DNA of 34,167 bases from JAKIWV01 sp049800095. GTDB lineage: Archaea; Thermoplasmatota; Thermoplasmata; Lutacidiplasmatales; UBA184. Numbering within the stretch: position 1 is the stretch's first letter; each line of letters starts with the position of its first letter. A program made the position numbers and the translations under genes. The notes under the pieces were generated by a model. That model searched no databases, had not been told where the DNA came from, and saw only the letters and a program-made list of their open reading frames with translations. The stretch spans positions 1 through 34,167 of the forward strand of contig JBARJD010000150.1 of assembly GCA_049800095.1 (NCBI GenBank), in the 5' to 3' direction. Of the stretch, positions 6,105-12,786 are shown piece by piece.

Positions 6105-7883
6105 ATGCCGCGTCGCGGAGGAGCCTCCGGCCCCGATGAGGGCCGTTCCTGGCTGACCCGCGGCGTCCAGGTCGACGCGCCCGTGCTGGTGACCGACCTC
6201 CCTCCCGCCGTGCCGTTCGGCTTCCTCGGGAGGGTGCTCCCCACCTCGGAGCCGGTGGAACTTCGGCTCACCCTCCGCAAACTGTCGAGAACCTCGGCGC
6301 TGGACGTCGCCGAGAAGGCCGCCGCGATCGCGGAGGCGGACCTCGAAACCCGCGTCAACGCTCCCGGCGCCCGTCCGTCGGAGCTCCAGTACGACGCTGA
6401 CAGCGCCCGAGAACTCGCGGCACGGGTCGCGAGCCGGGAGCAAGACCTGTGGCGCATCGGTGTCAGCTTCCACGCGCGCGGGCGAGGACGGGGAAAGGCC
6501 GAGCGAGTCCGCTTGCACCTCATTCACCGCCTCCACGAACTGGGATTCCGCGCCCGCCTGCCGACCTTCGAGACCGGGCTCATTCCGTTCGTCCCCAACC
6601 CGAGCGAACTCTCTCCTCGGCCGACGGGGTACTGGCACACCCTCGCCACCGACGCGATCGCTGCCCTGTTTCCCTTCGTGGATGAGAGCGTCCACGAACC
6701 GGGAGGTATCCTGGTGGGGCTGCTCCTAGACGATGCGAACCCGGTCTTTCTTAACCGCTGGGTCCACGGGAGCCACTCCTGGGGGATCTTCGGAAGCACC
6801 GGGTCGGGCAAGTCGTTCGCGGCTGCGTTGTGGTCGCTCCGGACGCGGTGGAGCTGTCCGGATACCCAACTGCTCTTTGTGGACCCGCTGGGGGAGTTCG
6901 CACGCCTCACCCGGGCACTCGGAGGGTCGGTCATCACGGTAGGCCCCGGCGGCCAGGAACGATTGAACCCGTTGGACCCCGTCTCGACGGGCGGTGACCG
7001 CGACGCAAAGGCGGGTCGCGTCGGGACGATGCTTCGCGCCCTCTTCCCCAGTCTCACCGATGCCGAGCGCGCACTGCTCGACGGTCGACTGAGCGAGTTG
7101 TATCGGGAGGGTCGGCAGGTTCCCGTGTGGTCCGACCTCCTCGACTCGCTGGCCCATCGACCCGGCGCCGAGCGACTGAACGACCTGCTCGAGGTGTTTC
7201 GACATGGTTCGCTCAGGTATCTCGACGGCCCGACGACGGTGTCGCTCCAAGGATCTCCCCTCGCCCTGGACCTGCATGCCGTCCCCACGGAACAGCTGCC
7301 GTTCCATCTGACCTACACCCTCGATGCCCTCACCGCCCGCCTACGCGCCGACGACCGACCCAAGCTGCTGGTCGTGGACGAGGCGCACTACCTGGCCCGC
7401 CACCCCGCCACCGCGGAATTCCTGGACCAGTTGGTCCGTCACGTCCGCCACTATCGGGCCGGGCTCCTGCTCTTGAGCCAGAACCCCGAGGACTTCCTGG
7501 CGACCGAAGCGGGTCGGTCGCTCCTCCGCAACCTGCGGGCCACGTTGCTGCTGCGTCTCTCCGAGGTTTCGAACGCCACTCGGGACTTCTTCCAGCTCAC
7601 GGCCGCCGAAGCGGAATGGCTCCCGAAGACGCGATTGCCTGGGGAGGCCGGTTACTCCGAGGGACTGCTCCGGTTCGGGGCGGGGCACCTGCCGTTGGCG
7701 ATCGTCGCCTCGACGCCCGAATTCGAGTGGCTGAGTTCACTCCTAGGAGGGGAAAGAAGCCCCTCCCCACCCGAGGCCGGTTCCCTTCGAACGGCACGTT
7801 TAAGTCCGCCCGCCGGGGAAGCCTCCCCCGATGGCGGAAATCGAGCCCGCGACCGAGGAGGGTCCGGCCCGCCGTCGTCGTGA
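6105..7883 (+). CDS. VirB4/TraC/CedB-like type IV secretion ATPase
   Basis: A 592-residue P-loop ATPase of the HerA/VirB4 group, expected to form a hexamer under the membrane channel and power DNA or protein transfer. Seen: an N-terminal VirB4-type domain (about 1-215), Walker A GSTGSGKS near residue 230 directly after HGSHSWGIF, a following LLFVDPLGEF strand and RLNPLDP, Walker B LLVVDEAHYLA near residue 422-432, then LLLLSQNPEDFL and GRSLLRNLRATLLLRLS, which are hallmark VirB4/TraC segments (sensor and arginine region). The insertion between Walker A and B (about 180 residues) is the usual all-helical domain. ATG 6105 lies two bases after the previous stop. The last 35 or so residues are low-complexity and overlap the next gene. 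VirD4/TraG coupling proteins lack this N-terminal domain, so VirB4/CedB is the better call. Confidence 0.9.
   Translation: MPRRGGASGPDEGRSWLTRGVQVDAPVLVTDLPPAVPFGFLGRVLPTSEPVELRLTLRKLSRTSALDVAEKAAAIAEADLETRVNAPGARPSELQYDADSARELAARVASREQDLWRIGVSFHARGRGRGKAERVRLHLIHRLHELGFRARLPTFETGLIPFVPNPSELSPRPTGYWHTLATDAIAALFPFVDESVHEPGGILVGLLLDDANPVFLNRWVHGSHSWGIFGSTGSGKSFAAALWSLRTRWSCPDTQLLFVDPLGEFARLTRALGGSVITVGPGGQERLNPLDPVSTGGDRDAKAGRVGTMLRALFPSLTDAERALLDGRLSELYREGRQVPVWSDLLDSLAHRPGAERLNDLLEVFRHGSLRYLDGPTTVSLQGSPLALDLHAVPTEQLPFHLTYTLDALTARLRADDRPKLLVVDEAHYLARHPATAEFLDQLVRHVRHYRAGLLLLSQNPEDFLATEAGRSLLRNLRATLLLRLSEVSNATRDFFQLTAAEAEWLPKTRLPGEAGYSEGLLRFGAGHLPLAIVASTPEFEWLSSLLGGERSPSPPEAGSLRTARLSPPAGEASPDGGNRARDRGGSGPPSS
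7798..7804 (+). promoter_or_regulatory. Candidate TATA box inside the ATPase gene, for the gene at 7831
   Basis: GTTTAAG is centred 30 bases before ATG 7831 in very GC-rich sequence. This is the right distance for a leaderless archaeal transcript, so the small downstream gene may have its own promoter in addition to operon read-through. It lies in the codons for the low-complexity tail of the ATPase. Confidence 0.45.
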
Positions 7884-8346
7884 TTCCTGGAACCTCCGGC
7901 ACATTGTCGAGGACGTCACCGGCCGTTCGATCGAGGAGATGCAGGAGCCCGGACGACCGGCGCATCCGTTCCTGATGTCCATCCCGCCGCCCGCCCCAGC
8001 GGCGCCCCCCCGGGTATCGGTCCGTGCCGGGGCTCCCGGGAGCCCGATGGAAGAGGCCGATGACCCGGATGACCCCGTCGCGCGCATCCACCCTCCCTTG
8101 GTGGGGGAGACGGGCCGCAACTTCCACGGCTCCGAGCATCAGCACCATCAGCCCACGTTGGACGAAATGACGACGATCACCGAACCACCCTCCCCGGGAA
8201 CCCGGCCCCATACCCCCGGGCCCTCCCGCCGACCCGAGCGGATCTATCTGCACTATCTGTTGCTGCACATGGACCGCTTGCCCGACGCCTCGCTCAAGTA
8301 CCTGCAACGGGCCGTGGAAGAGGAAGTCCAGCACCGCCAGATCTAG
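7831..8346 (+). CDS. Small acidic, Pro/His-rich cytosolic protein, last gene of the type-IV-like cluster
   Basis: A 171-residue protein not recognised as a known family. It has no TM helix. The N-terminus holds a basic patch (RRRRDSW) and a helix (RHIVEDVTGRSIEEMQ); the middle (about 45-130) is a Pro/Asp/His-rich disordered linker with GSEHQHHQ; the C-terminus is a confident amphipathic helix (ERIYLHYLLLHMDRLPDASLKYLQRAVEEEVQ). Two helical ends joined by a flexible linker suggest a docking or regulatory partner, perhaps of the ATPase, but this is inference. It overlaps the ATPase gene by 53 bases in another frame. ATG 7831 is supported by a TATA-like box at -30. It ends 11 bases from the convergent methyltransferase. 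Confidence 0.65.
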   Translation: MAEIEPATEEGPARRRRDSWNLRHIVEDVTGRSIEEMQEPGRPAHPFLMSIPPPAPAAPPRVSVRAGAPGSPMEEADDPDDPVARIHPPLVGETGRNFHGSEHQHHQPTLDEMTTITEPPSPGTRPHTPGPSRRPERIYLHYLLLHMDRLPDASLKYLQRAVEEEVQHRQI

Positions 8347-8357
8347 CCCACCGTCGC

Positions 8358-9155
8358 CTACCCTGAACTCGTCCCGCGTCGCCGACGCTCTTTCTCGAGC
8401 TCGCGCGCTCGTGTTCGGTCCACCTCGATCCCGATGGCATGCCGGCCCAGATTGGAGGCCTCCCAGAGCGTCGTTCCAGTCCCGGCGAATGGGTCGAGGA
8501 CGGTATCTCCGAGAATCGAAAACATCCGAATCAAGCGACGGGGAATCTCCGACGGAAACGCACCGGAACGCCGGCCCTCGTGGAACTGGGGGATGCCCCG
8601 GATCCCTTCCCAGACCTGCGAGAACCAAAGGTCTCGCTCCTCCTTGCGGTACCGGCTACCCAGTCGTGCGGAGGACCCGGGGGACAGCCGTCGAAGAGGC
8701 CCGTTTCGGAAGAGCAGGATGAACTCGCAGTCCAGGGTCACATAGGCGTTGGGCGGCAGGAACCCGGACCCCAGAAAGGCATTGGGTTTGTTCGTGGGCT
8801 TCTTCCAGAGAATATACGGCAGGGACCGAAAGCCGAGCTTCTCCGCCGCGGAGACGACCCGGGCGTGGTTCGGCCACAGTCGGAACTCACCCGAGACGGT
8901 CCGCACCGCGTCCCCAATGTTGATGGCAAGGATGCCTCCGGGCATCAGGGCCCGGTGGCACGTCGTCCAGACCCGGTCCAGCTCCTGATGCATCGCCTCA
9001 AAGTCATTCGCTCCCCAGCTCGCGAAGAGATCGTCCCACTGTGGAATCATCGGGTAGGGCGGGGAGGTCACCACCAACGCCACCGACCCCGGCGCAACCC
9101 CGTTCATGCGCCGGGCATCCCCGGCGATGATCCGCACCGACCCCCGGGACGCCAC
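8358..9155 (-). CDS. DNA methyltransferase, TSPPY type (amino-methyltransferase)
   Basis: A DNA (cytosine-N4 or adenine-N6) methyltransferase. Seen: catalytic motif IV TSPPYPM, motif X-like and target-region segments in the middle, and the C-terminal SAM motif I DPFAGTGTTLWEAS followed by GIEVDRTRARELE. Motif IV ahead of motif I gives the beta-type circular order; SPPY rather than DPPY/NPPY favours N4-cytosine. No restriction endonuclease gene is nearby, so it looks solitary. Start: the longest frame begins with GTG 9179, but that would sit against the TATA element at 9181-9188; GTG 9155 (or GTG 9137, just before RIIAGDARR) lies at a leaderless distance and is preferred. It is convergent with the type-IV-like cluster and divergent from the HPS-RraA gene. 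A self/non-self role for transferred DNA is possible but unproven. Confidence 0.85.
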   Translation of the reverse strand: MASRGSVRIIAGDARRMNGVAPGSVALVVTSPPYPMIPQWDDLFASWGANDFEAMHQELDRVWTTCHRALMPGGILAINIGDAVRTVSGEFRLWPNHARVVSAAEKLGFRSLPYILWKKPTNKPNAFLGSGFLPPNAYVTLDCEFILLFRNGPLRRLSPGSSARLGSRYRKEERDLWFSQVWEGIRGIPQFHEGRRSGAFPSEIPRRLIRMFSILGDTVLDPFAGTGTTLWEASNLGRHAIGIEVDRTRARELEKERRRRGTSSG

Positions 9156-9180
9156 GGTGCCCCGGGCAGGCGGGTTCACG

Positions 9181-9188
9181 GTTTATAG
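9181..9188. promoter_or_regulatory. Shared A/T box between divergent methyltransferase and HPS-RraA genes
   Basis: GTTTATAG reads CTATAAAC on the other strand, so a TATA-like core exists in both directions. Its centre is 26 bases before GTG 9210 of the plus-strand gene and about 29 bases before GTG 9155 of the minus-strand methyltransferase. Only about 54 bases separate the two starts, so the box could serve both genes. Confidence 0.6.
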
Positions 9189-9209
9189 CCCATCGACCCT
9201 CGAAGGCTC

Positions 9210-10514
9210 GTGAAGCTCGACCGGCCCGTACTGCAGGTCGCGCTCGATTTCGAGAACCTTTCCCGGGCCCTTCAGGTCGCGAAGGAGGCCGTCGAGGGAG
9301 GCGCCGACTGGGTCGAGGCCGGAACTCCGCTCATCAAGAGCGAAGGACTCGACGCCGTCCGAGAATTGAAACGGACCTTTCCGCACCAGCGGATTGTCGC
9401 CGATCTCAAGGTAATGGACACCGGCGCGTTTGAGGTTGAGATCGCGGCCAAGGCCGGCGCCGACCTCGTGACGGTCCTCGGCGCCGCCGATGACGACACG
9501 ATCGCCGACGCGGTTCGGGCCGGAGAGAAGTACGGGGCCGAGATCGTCGTCGACCTCCTGAACGTTTCGGACCCCGCGGCCCGGGCGAAGCGGTCCGCCG
9601 AGCTCGGCGCCGGCGCGGTCTGTTGGCACATCGGGATCGACATGCAGATGGCGGGAAGAACGCCGTTCGAGGCGCTCGAGGCGCTTGCGCGCGCGTCGCC
9701 GATACCGGTCTCGGTGGCCGGCGGTCTCAACTCCGAGACCATCGCGCAGGCCACCCGGGCGGGAGCGCTCATTCTGATTGTCGGAGGAGCGATCACGAAG
9801 AGCGCCGACGTGACCGAGGCGACGCGTCGGATCCGGCAGGCGATGACCACCCAAACCGAGGTCGCGACGGAGCTATTCCGTCGCGTGAGCGAGGCGGACA
9901 TACGTCAGGCGTTCCTGAAAGTCTCCACCCCGAACATCAGTGACGCGCTGCAACGGAAGGGCGCGCTGCACGGGCTCTTGCCGCACCACAAGGATCCCAA
10001 CTTTCGAATGGCGGGTCCCGCCGTGACCGTCGTGACCCGCGACGGGGACTGGGCGAAGCCGGTCGAAGCCATCGACCGGGCCGGCCCTGGAGACGTGATC
10101 GTGGTAGACGCCGGGAGTGGCTCGACGGCCATTTGGGGTGAGCTCGCGTCGTGGAGTGCCCACACCCGGAAGGTGTCCGGAGTCGTCATTGATGGGGCGG
10201 CCCGGGACATTGACGCGATCCTGGAGTTGGGTTTCCCCGTGTTCAGTCGATCCATCTCGCCGAATGCGGGCGAGCCGAAGGGCCACGGAGAGATCGGCGT
10301 CGAGGTGATCGTGGGGGGGCAGCGGGTCCGCCCCGGCGACTGGATCGTCGGAGACCTTTCGGGGCTGGTCGTCGTACCCCGCGAACGGGCCCAAGAAATC
10401 GCGAATCGATCCTTGGACGTACTGGAACACGAGAACCGGGTCCGGGAAGAGATCCAACGCGGCAGCACTCTGGGCCAGGTGCAGAAGCTCGAACGGTGGG
10501 AACGGGTGGGCTGA
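9210..10514 (+). CDS. Fused 3-hexulose-6-phosphate synthase / RraA-like domain protein
   Basis: A 434-residue two-domain protein. Residues 1-210 are a 3-hexulose-6-phosphate synthase TIM barrel of the OMP-decarboxylase superfamily: LQVALDF, VEAGTPLIKSEG, IVADLKVMDTG (D-x-K-x-x-D catalytic motif), CWHIGIDMQ and SVAGGLN. Residues 220-434 are an RraA/demethylmenaquinone-methyltransferase-like domain: STPNISDALQR, AGPAVTVVTRDGD, GDVIVVDAG, GVVIDGAARD and DLSGLVVVPRE. In archaea without a pentose-phosphate pathway, HPS run in reverse gives ribulose-5-phosphate and formaldehyde from hexulose-6-phosphate. The usual fusion partner is PHI; the RraA-type partner is known from methanogen annotations, and its reaction (perhaps an aldolase or isomerase step) is not settled. 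GTG 9210 fits the TATA box at -26. Confidence 0.9.
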   Translation: MKLDRPVLQVALDFENLSRALQVAKEAVEGGADWVEAGTPLIKSEGLDAVRELKRTFPHQRIVADLKVMDTGAFEVEIAAKAGADLVTVLGAADDDTIADAVRAGEKYGAEIVVDLLNVSDPAARAKRSAELGAGAVCWHIGIDMQMAGRTPFEALEALARASPIPVSVAGGLNSETIAQATRAGALILIVGGAITKSADVTEATRRIRQAMTTQTEVATELFRRVSEADIRQAFLKVSTPNISDALQRKGALHGLLPHHKDPNFRMAGPAVTVVTRDGDWAKPVEAIDRAGPGDVIVVDAGSGSTAIWGELASWSAHTRKVSGVVIDGAARDIDAILELGFPVFSRSISPNAGEPKGHGEIGVEVIVGGQRVRPGDWIVGDLSGLVVVPRERAQEIANRSLDVLEHENRVREEIQRGSTLGQVQKLERWERVG

Positions 10515-10565
10515 GCGTCGGCGGAGCCCGAAGTGGAATAAGCTCCGGCGCTCCGGGGCAGAGGT

Positions 10566-10666
10566 GCTCCCGTAGTCTAGTCCGGTCAAGGATAGAGGGC
10601 CTTCGAGGTGGGAACAATCCCCACCGAGGACACCCTCCAACCCGGGTTCAAATCCCGGCGGGAGCA
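10566..10666 (+). tRNA. tRNA-Glu (anticodon UUC) with intron
   Basis: Acceptor GCTCCCG (10566-10572) pairs with CGGGAGC (10659-10665); D-stem GTCT/GGAT; anticodon stem GAGGG (10595-10599) with CCCTC (10633-10637); T-stem CCGGG/CCCGG around TTCAAAT. The discriminator is A10666 and no CCA is encoded. After removal of the 26-base intron (10606-10631) the loop is CCTTCGA, giving anticodon TTC; the D-arm is also of Glu type. Odd: position 33 is C, where nearly all tRNAs have U. Confidence 0.93.
10606..10631 (+). other. Bulge-helix-bulge tRNA intron at position 37/38
   Basis: The precursor folds into a canonical BHB: outer helix GAGGG/CCCTC, 4-bp central helix CCTT/GAGG, 3-base bulges CGA (5') and ACA (3'), and an intron hairpin GGTGGG/CCCACC with loop AACAATC. 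Archaeal splicing endonuclease cuts after the second base of each bulge, which removes exactly 26 bases and leaves a 7-base anticodon loop. Confidence 0.9.
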
Positions 10667-10668
10667 TT
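10655..10668 (+). repeat. tRNA-Glu 3'-end repeat, copy 1 (candidate attL)
   Basis: CCGGCGGGAGCATT covers the end of the T-stem, the acceptor 3' strand, the discriminator and two downstream bases. The same 14 bases occur again at 11533-11546, in the same orientation, 878 bases away. Confidence 0.6.
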
Positions 10669-10740
10669 GAACACAGGTTCTGGCGGCACGTCCGCTGCTA
10701 CTGTCTGCGAAGTCCGCAGGATTTCAATCGAAGGCTACCA

Positions 10741-11277
10741 GTGATTGGGGATGCAACTAGCCCCAGTGTGGCAGGCATCGAACCGGATCGCCCCATCCAA
10801 GATATGGCGGTCGGGGGTGTGTGCCGGCCGATGCAGGATGCATCGCCGCAAGCAGGTATCCGGGACCGGTCCGTTTCTGGGAACCGGGGCCCCACCCAAC
10901 TCGGCACCATTCTGGGCGCCACCGCGTTGGCAATTGCGGTAATCGCACTCGTCGTCGCAGTCACGGTACCGAGACCTTCCCCTTCTCCAACTCCCTCAGC
11001 CAGCGCTTGGGCCAACGTCAGCGCCAGCGGAGCTCTTCTTGGCGGTTACGGAGTTCAATCGGTCCAACACGAAGCGGTTGGAGCCTACTTCATTATGTTT
11101 AATGTGAAAATTAACGCGGGGTGCTCAGAAGAGGCAACCCCGTACGGTTATCCGCCGGCCGATGTCATTGTCGACCCATCCTATGGCCCCTCCCCGGGGT
11201 CGGTCAATCTGTACACCTTCTCGTCGACCAACGCCGCCCCCGTCAATTCATCGTTTAGCCTAGTTATTTTCTGCTAG
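10741..11277 (+). CDS. Single-TM protein with small extracellular domain
   Basis: A protein of up to 178 residues. Seen: a polar N-terminus, one TM helix (about 57-77, LGTILGATALAIAVIALVVAV), a Pro/Ser linker (PRPSPSPTPS) and a C-terminal domain of about 90 residues beginning SAWANVSASGALLGGYGVQSV and containing NAGC and a final C. This outward-facing domain resembles a small repeat-like domain seen in many bacterial and archaeal secreted proteins (pattern W-A-x-V-x-x-x-G-x-L, then G-V-x-S-V, a Y-x-x-x-F-N strand and two Cys), function unknown. The two cysteines could form a disulphide. The start is uncertain: GTG 10741, ATG 10804 and ATG 10831 are all in frame. It lies alone between the two copies of the tRNA-Glu 3' end, so it may be the cargo of a small insertion. 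Confidence 0.65.
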   Translation: MIGDATSPSVAGIEPDRPIQDMAVGGVCRPMQDASPQAGIRDRSVSGNRGPTQLGTILGATALAIAVIALVVAVTVPRPSPSPTPSASAWANVSASGALLGGYGVQSVQHEAVGAYFIMFNVKINAGCSEEATPYGYPPADVIVDPSYGPSPGSVNLYTFSSTNAAPVNSSFSLVIFC

Positions 11278-11282
11278 GCTAA
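11255..11282 (+). terminator. Perfect hairpin over the stop codon
   Basis: TTAGCCTAG (11255-11263) and CTAGGCTAA (11274-11282) form a perfect 9-bp stem with a 10-base T-rich loop. The TAG stop (11275-11277) is inside the 3' arm. It may act as a terminator or mRNA-end stabiliser; there is no T-run after it. Confidence 0.5.
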
Positions 11283-11564
11283 GGGGAAGATACCGCGGGG
11301 CCTTCACTCTTGGGAGCGAGCCCCGGTCCAAATCGACGTTGTTTACCGACTACCCTCCAACCCGCAGGTCGAGTCGGCCTGCGCGTGACGGGGTTGGCGT
11401 CGGGGATTCCCTCGGTGGTCGAACGATGGGTTGCTGCATCGCACGTCCCTGGCAATGGCAGGCGCGGACGCTGCACGGAGATCACCATGGGATTCTTGTT
11501 TGGCTGGTTGTGAATCCACTTTCGCCAAAGTTCCGGCGGGAGCATTCGTGCGTGTCCACCGCCG
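11283..11564. other. Non-coding stretch between the tRNA-Glu cargo gene and the membrane protein gene
   Basis: Only short frames are found here, with no convincing start or domain. The one notable element is the second copy of the tRNA-Glu 3' end at 11533-11546. A few T-arm-like words (GGTCCAAATC near 11326) are seen, but no complete tRNA fold. Confidence 0.5.
11533..11546 (+). repeat. tRNA-Glu 3'-end repeat, copy 2 (candidate attR)
   Basis: An exact 14-base copy of the tRNA-Glu 3' end (CCGGCGGGAGCATT) without the rest of the tRNA. Two bases before it match with one change. A copy at this place, in the same direction, is what tRNA-targeted integration leaves behind. Confidence 0.55.
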
Positions 11565-12647
11565 TCAATCTACGGTGACGCCGGCCGGAGCCGGGGTCGC
11601 CCCGCCGGGGGTCCCATACTGTCGATAAAGGCAGGCCATCAACCAGAGCGCCGCGGCAATCGCGAGGAACGCGAAGAGATCTCCTTGGAATTCCGCGATC
11701 GTGGCGTCGAATACGAGGAATGTCAACAGACCCACCGAGAGATAGGCGACCTGGGGGGCGTTCCCCGCTTCACCAATCACGGCCCGGAGCACGTACAAAC
11801 AGACCCCGGAGAAGAACCACCCAAGTGCGACGGTCAGGAAGGGATTCTTGAGGAGACCGGGCGTTCCCCAGAAAATGAGGAAGAAGCCCCACACGAAAGT
11901 GGCCCCTAGAAGAAGCGTTGCGCGCGAGGAGGCCGTCGGGAAGGAGGCTCGGGGTCGCAACCATTCGATGGGAACCTTCCAGGCCGCGAGCACGAGCGCG
12001 GCAACCGCAACGAGACAACCGGCCTCCACGGGTGGGGAAAGAACGTAGGTTCGGTCGAAGAGGAAGAACATCAGTGTCACGGTGAGGAGGTAGGCCACGA
12101 AGGTCCATCCGAGGTTTCGGCGGGAGAGGAACCGTTGGCCTCGCGATGCCGGGAACAGGATACCGACCAAGGCGATCGGAAGGGCGATGCTGAAGATGGC
12201 GTGGAATAGGGTGAGCTCGCCGGCCCAGACCCAATTCACTCCGGCCCAGTGCGTGTAGGGCCCGAAGTTCGGTCGCCCGATTTCTACCCAGTCGAAGAAC
12301 GTCTTGGTGCCGAACCCTTCTTCGACGATACCGTACGCCGCCCCAAGTAGCAGCACCGGGGCCCAGCCCCGGTTCCATCGGAGCGTCACCTCCCGAATGA
12401 CGAGAACGCCGCCGCCATAGAGTCCCAGCAAGAAGAGATCGCCGACCGGGTTCAGCAGGGAGGCCACGGGCGTCGACCCCGTGAGTAGCTCGGGTATCAG
12501 GATCGAGAGTCCCACGAGAGCCAATGCGGGGCGGTTCGATCGCAACCATCGACGGAGGGCCAACCCACACACGGGCGCCGTCGGGCCGGCCGTCTGCGTC
12601 GGCGAGACGGGGAGCCCGGCGACGTGGGGAGGTACGCCGGCGTTCAT
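11565..12647 (-). CDS. Polytopic membrane protein of unknown function
   Basis: A 360-residue protein with about nine or ten hydrophobic helices and short loops. The conserved-looking core is REVTLRWNRGWAPVLLLGAAYGIVEEGFG, then a helix with a histidine in ELTLFHAIFSIALPIAL. A glutamate pair in one helix and a histidine in another recall intramembrane CPBP-type proteases (EExxxR ... H motifs), but the arginine and spacing do not match well, so that is only a hint. The start is ATG 12647; a GATATACC element lies about 38 bases upstream, consistent with a short leader. It is convergent with the tRNA-Glu segment and its last codons lie next to the repeat at 11533-11546. It is divergent from the NmrA-like gene. 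Confidence 0.75.
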   Translation of the reverse strand: MNAGVPPHVAGLPVSPTQTAGPTAPVCGLALRRWLRSNRPALALVGLSILIPELLTGSTPVASLLNPVGDLFLLGLYGGGVLVIREVTLRWNRGWAPVLLLGAAYGIVEEGFGTKTFFDWVEIGRPNFGPYTHWAGVNWVWAGELTLFHAIFSIALPIALVGILFPASRGQRFLSRRNLGWTFVAYLLTVTLMFFLFDRTYVLSPPVEAGCLVAVAALVLAAWKVPIEWLRPRASFPTASSRATLLLGATFVWGFFLIFWGTPGLLKNPFLTVALGWFFSGVCLYVLRAVIGEAGNAPQVAYLSVGLLTFLVFDATIAEFQGDLFAFLAIAAALWLMACLYRQYGTPGGATPAPAGVTVD

Positions 12648-12682
12648 GGAACCCCCTTCCCCCCGTTCTCTCTGACCCGTGG

Positions 12683-12688
12683 TATATC
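12683..12688 (-). promoter_or_regulatory. Candidate TATA box for the membrane protein gene
   Basis: TATATC on the plus strand (GATATA on the coding strand) sits about 38 bases before ATG 12647, which would give a leader of roughly 12 bases. Confidence 0.4.
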
Positions 12689-12786
12689 AACTCCGCTCGA
12701 GGTCCCGTCACGTCGGACGTTGTTCCACCCCGAAGGTTCTCATCGACGACGACAACGATTTCCCCGCGTAGGTGTGGACCGGCTCC

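Noticed and set aside
5523..6695. 390-residue minus-strand open frame across the type-IV-like cluster
   Set aside because: Arg/Gly-rich shadow without domains, opposite to three well-supported genes.
11565..12647. Calling the membrane protein a CPBP protease
   Set aside because: An EE pair and a histidine exist, but the full motif spacing and the arginine are missing.
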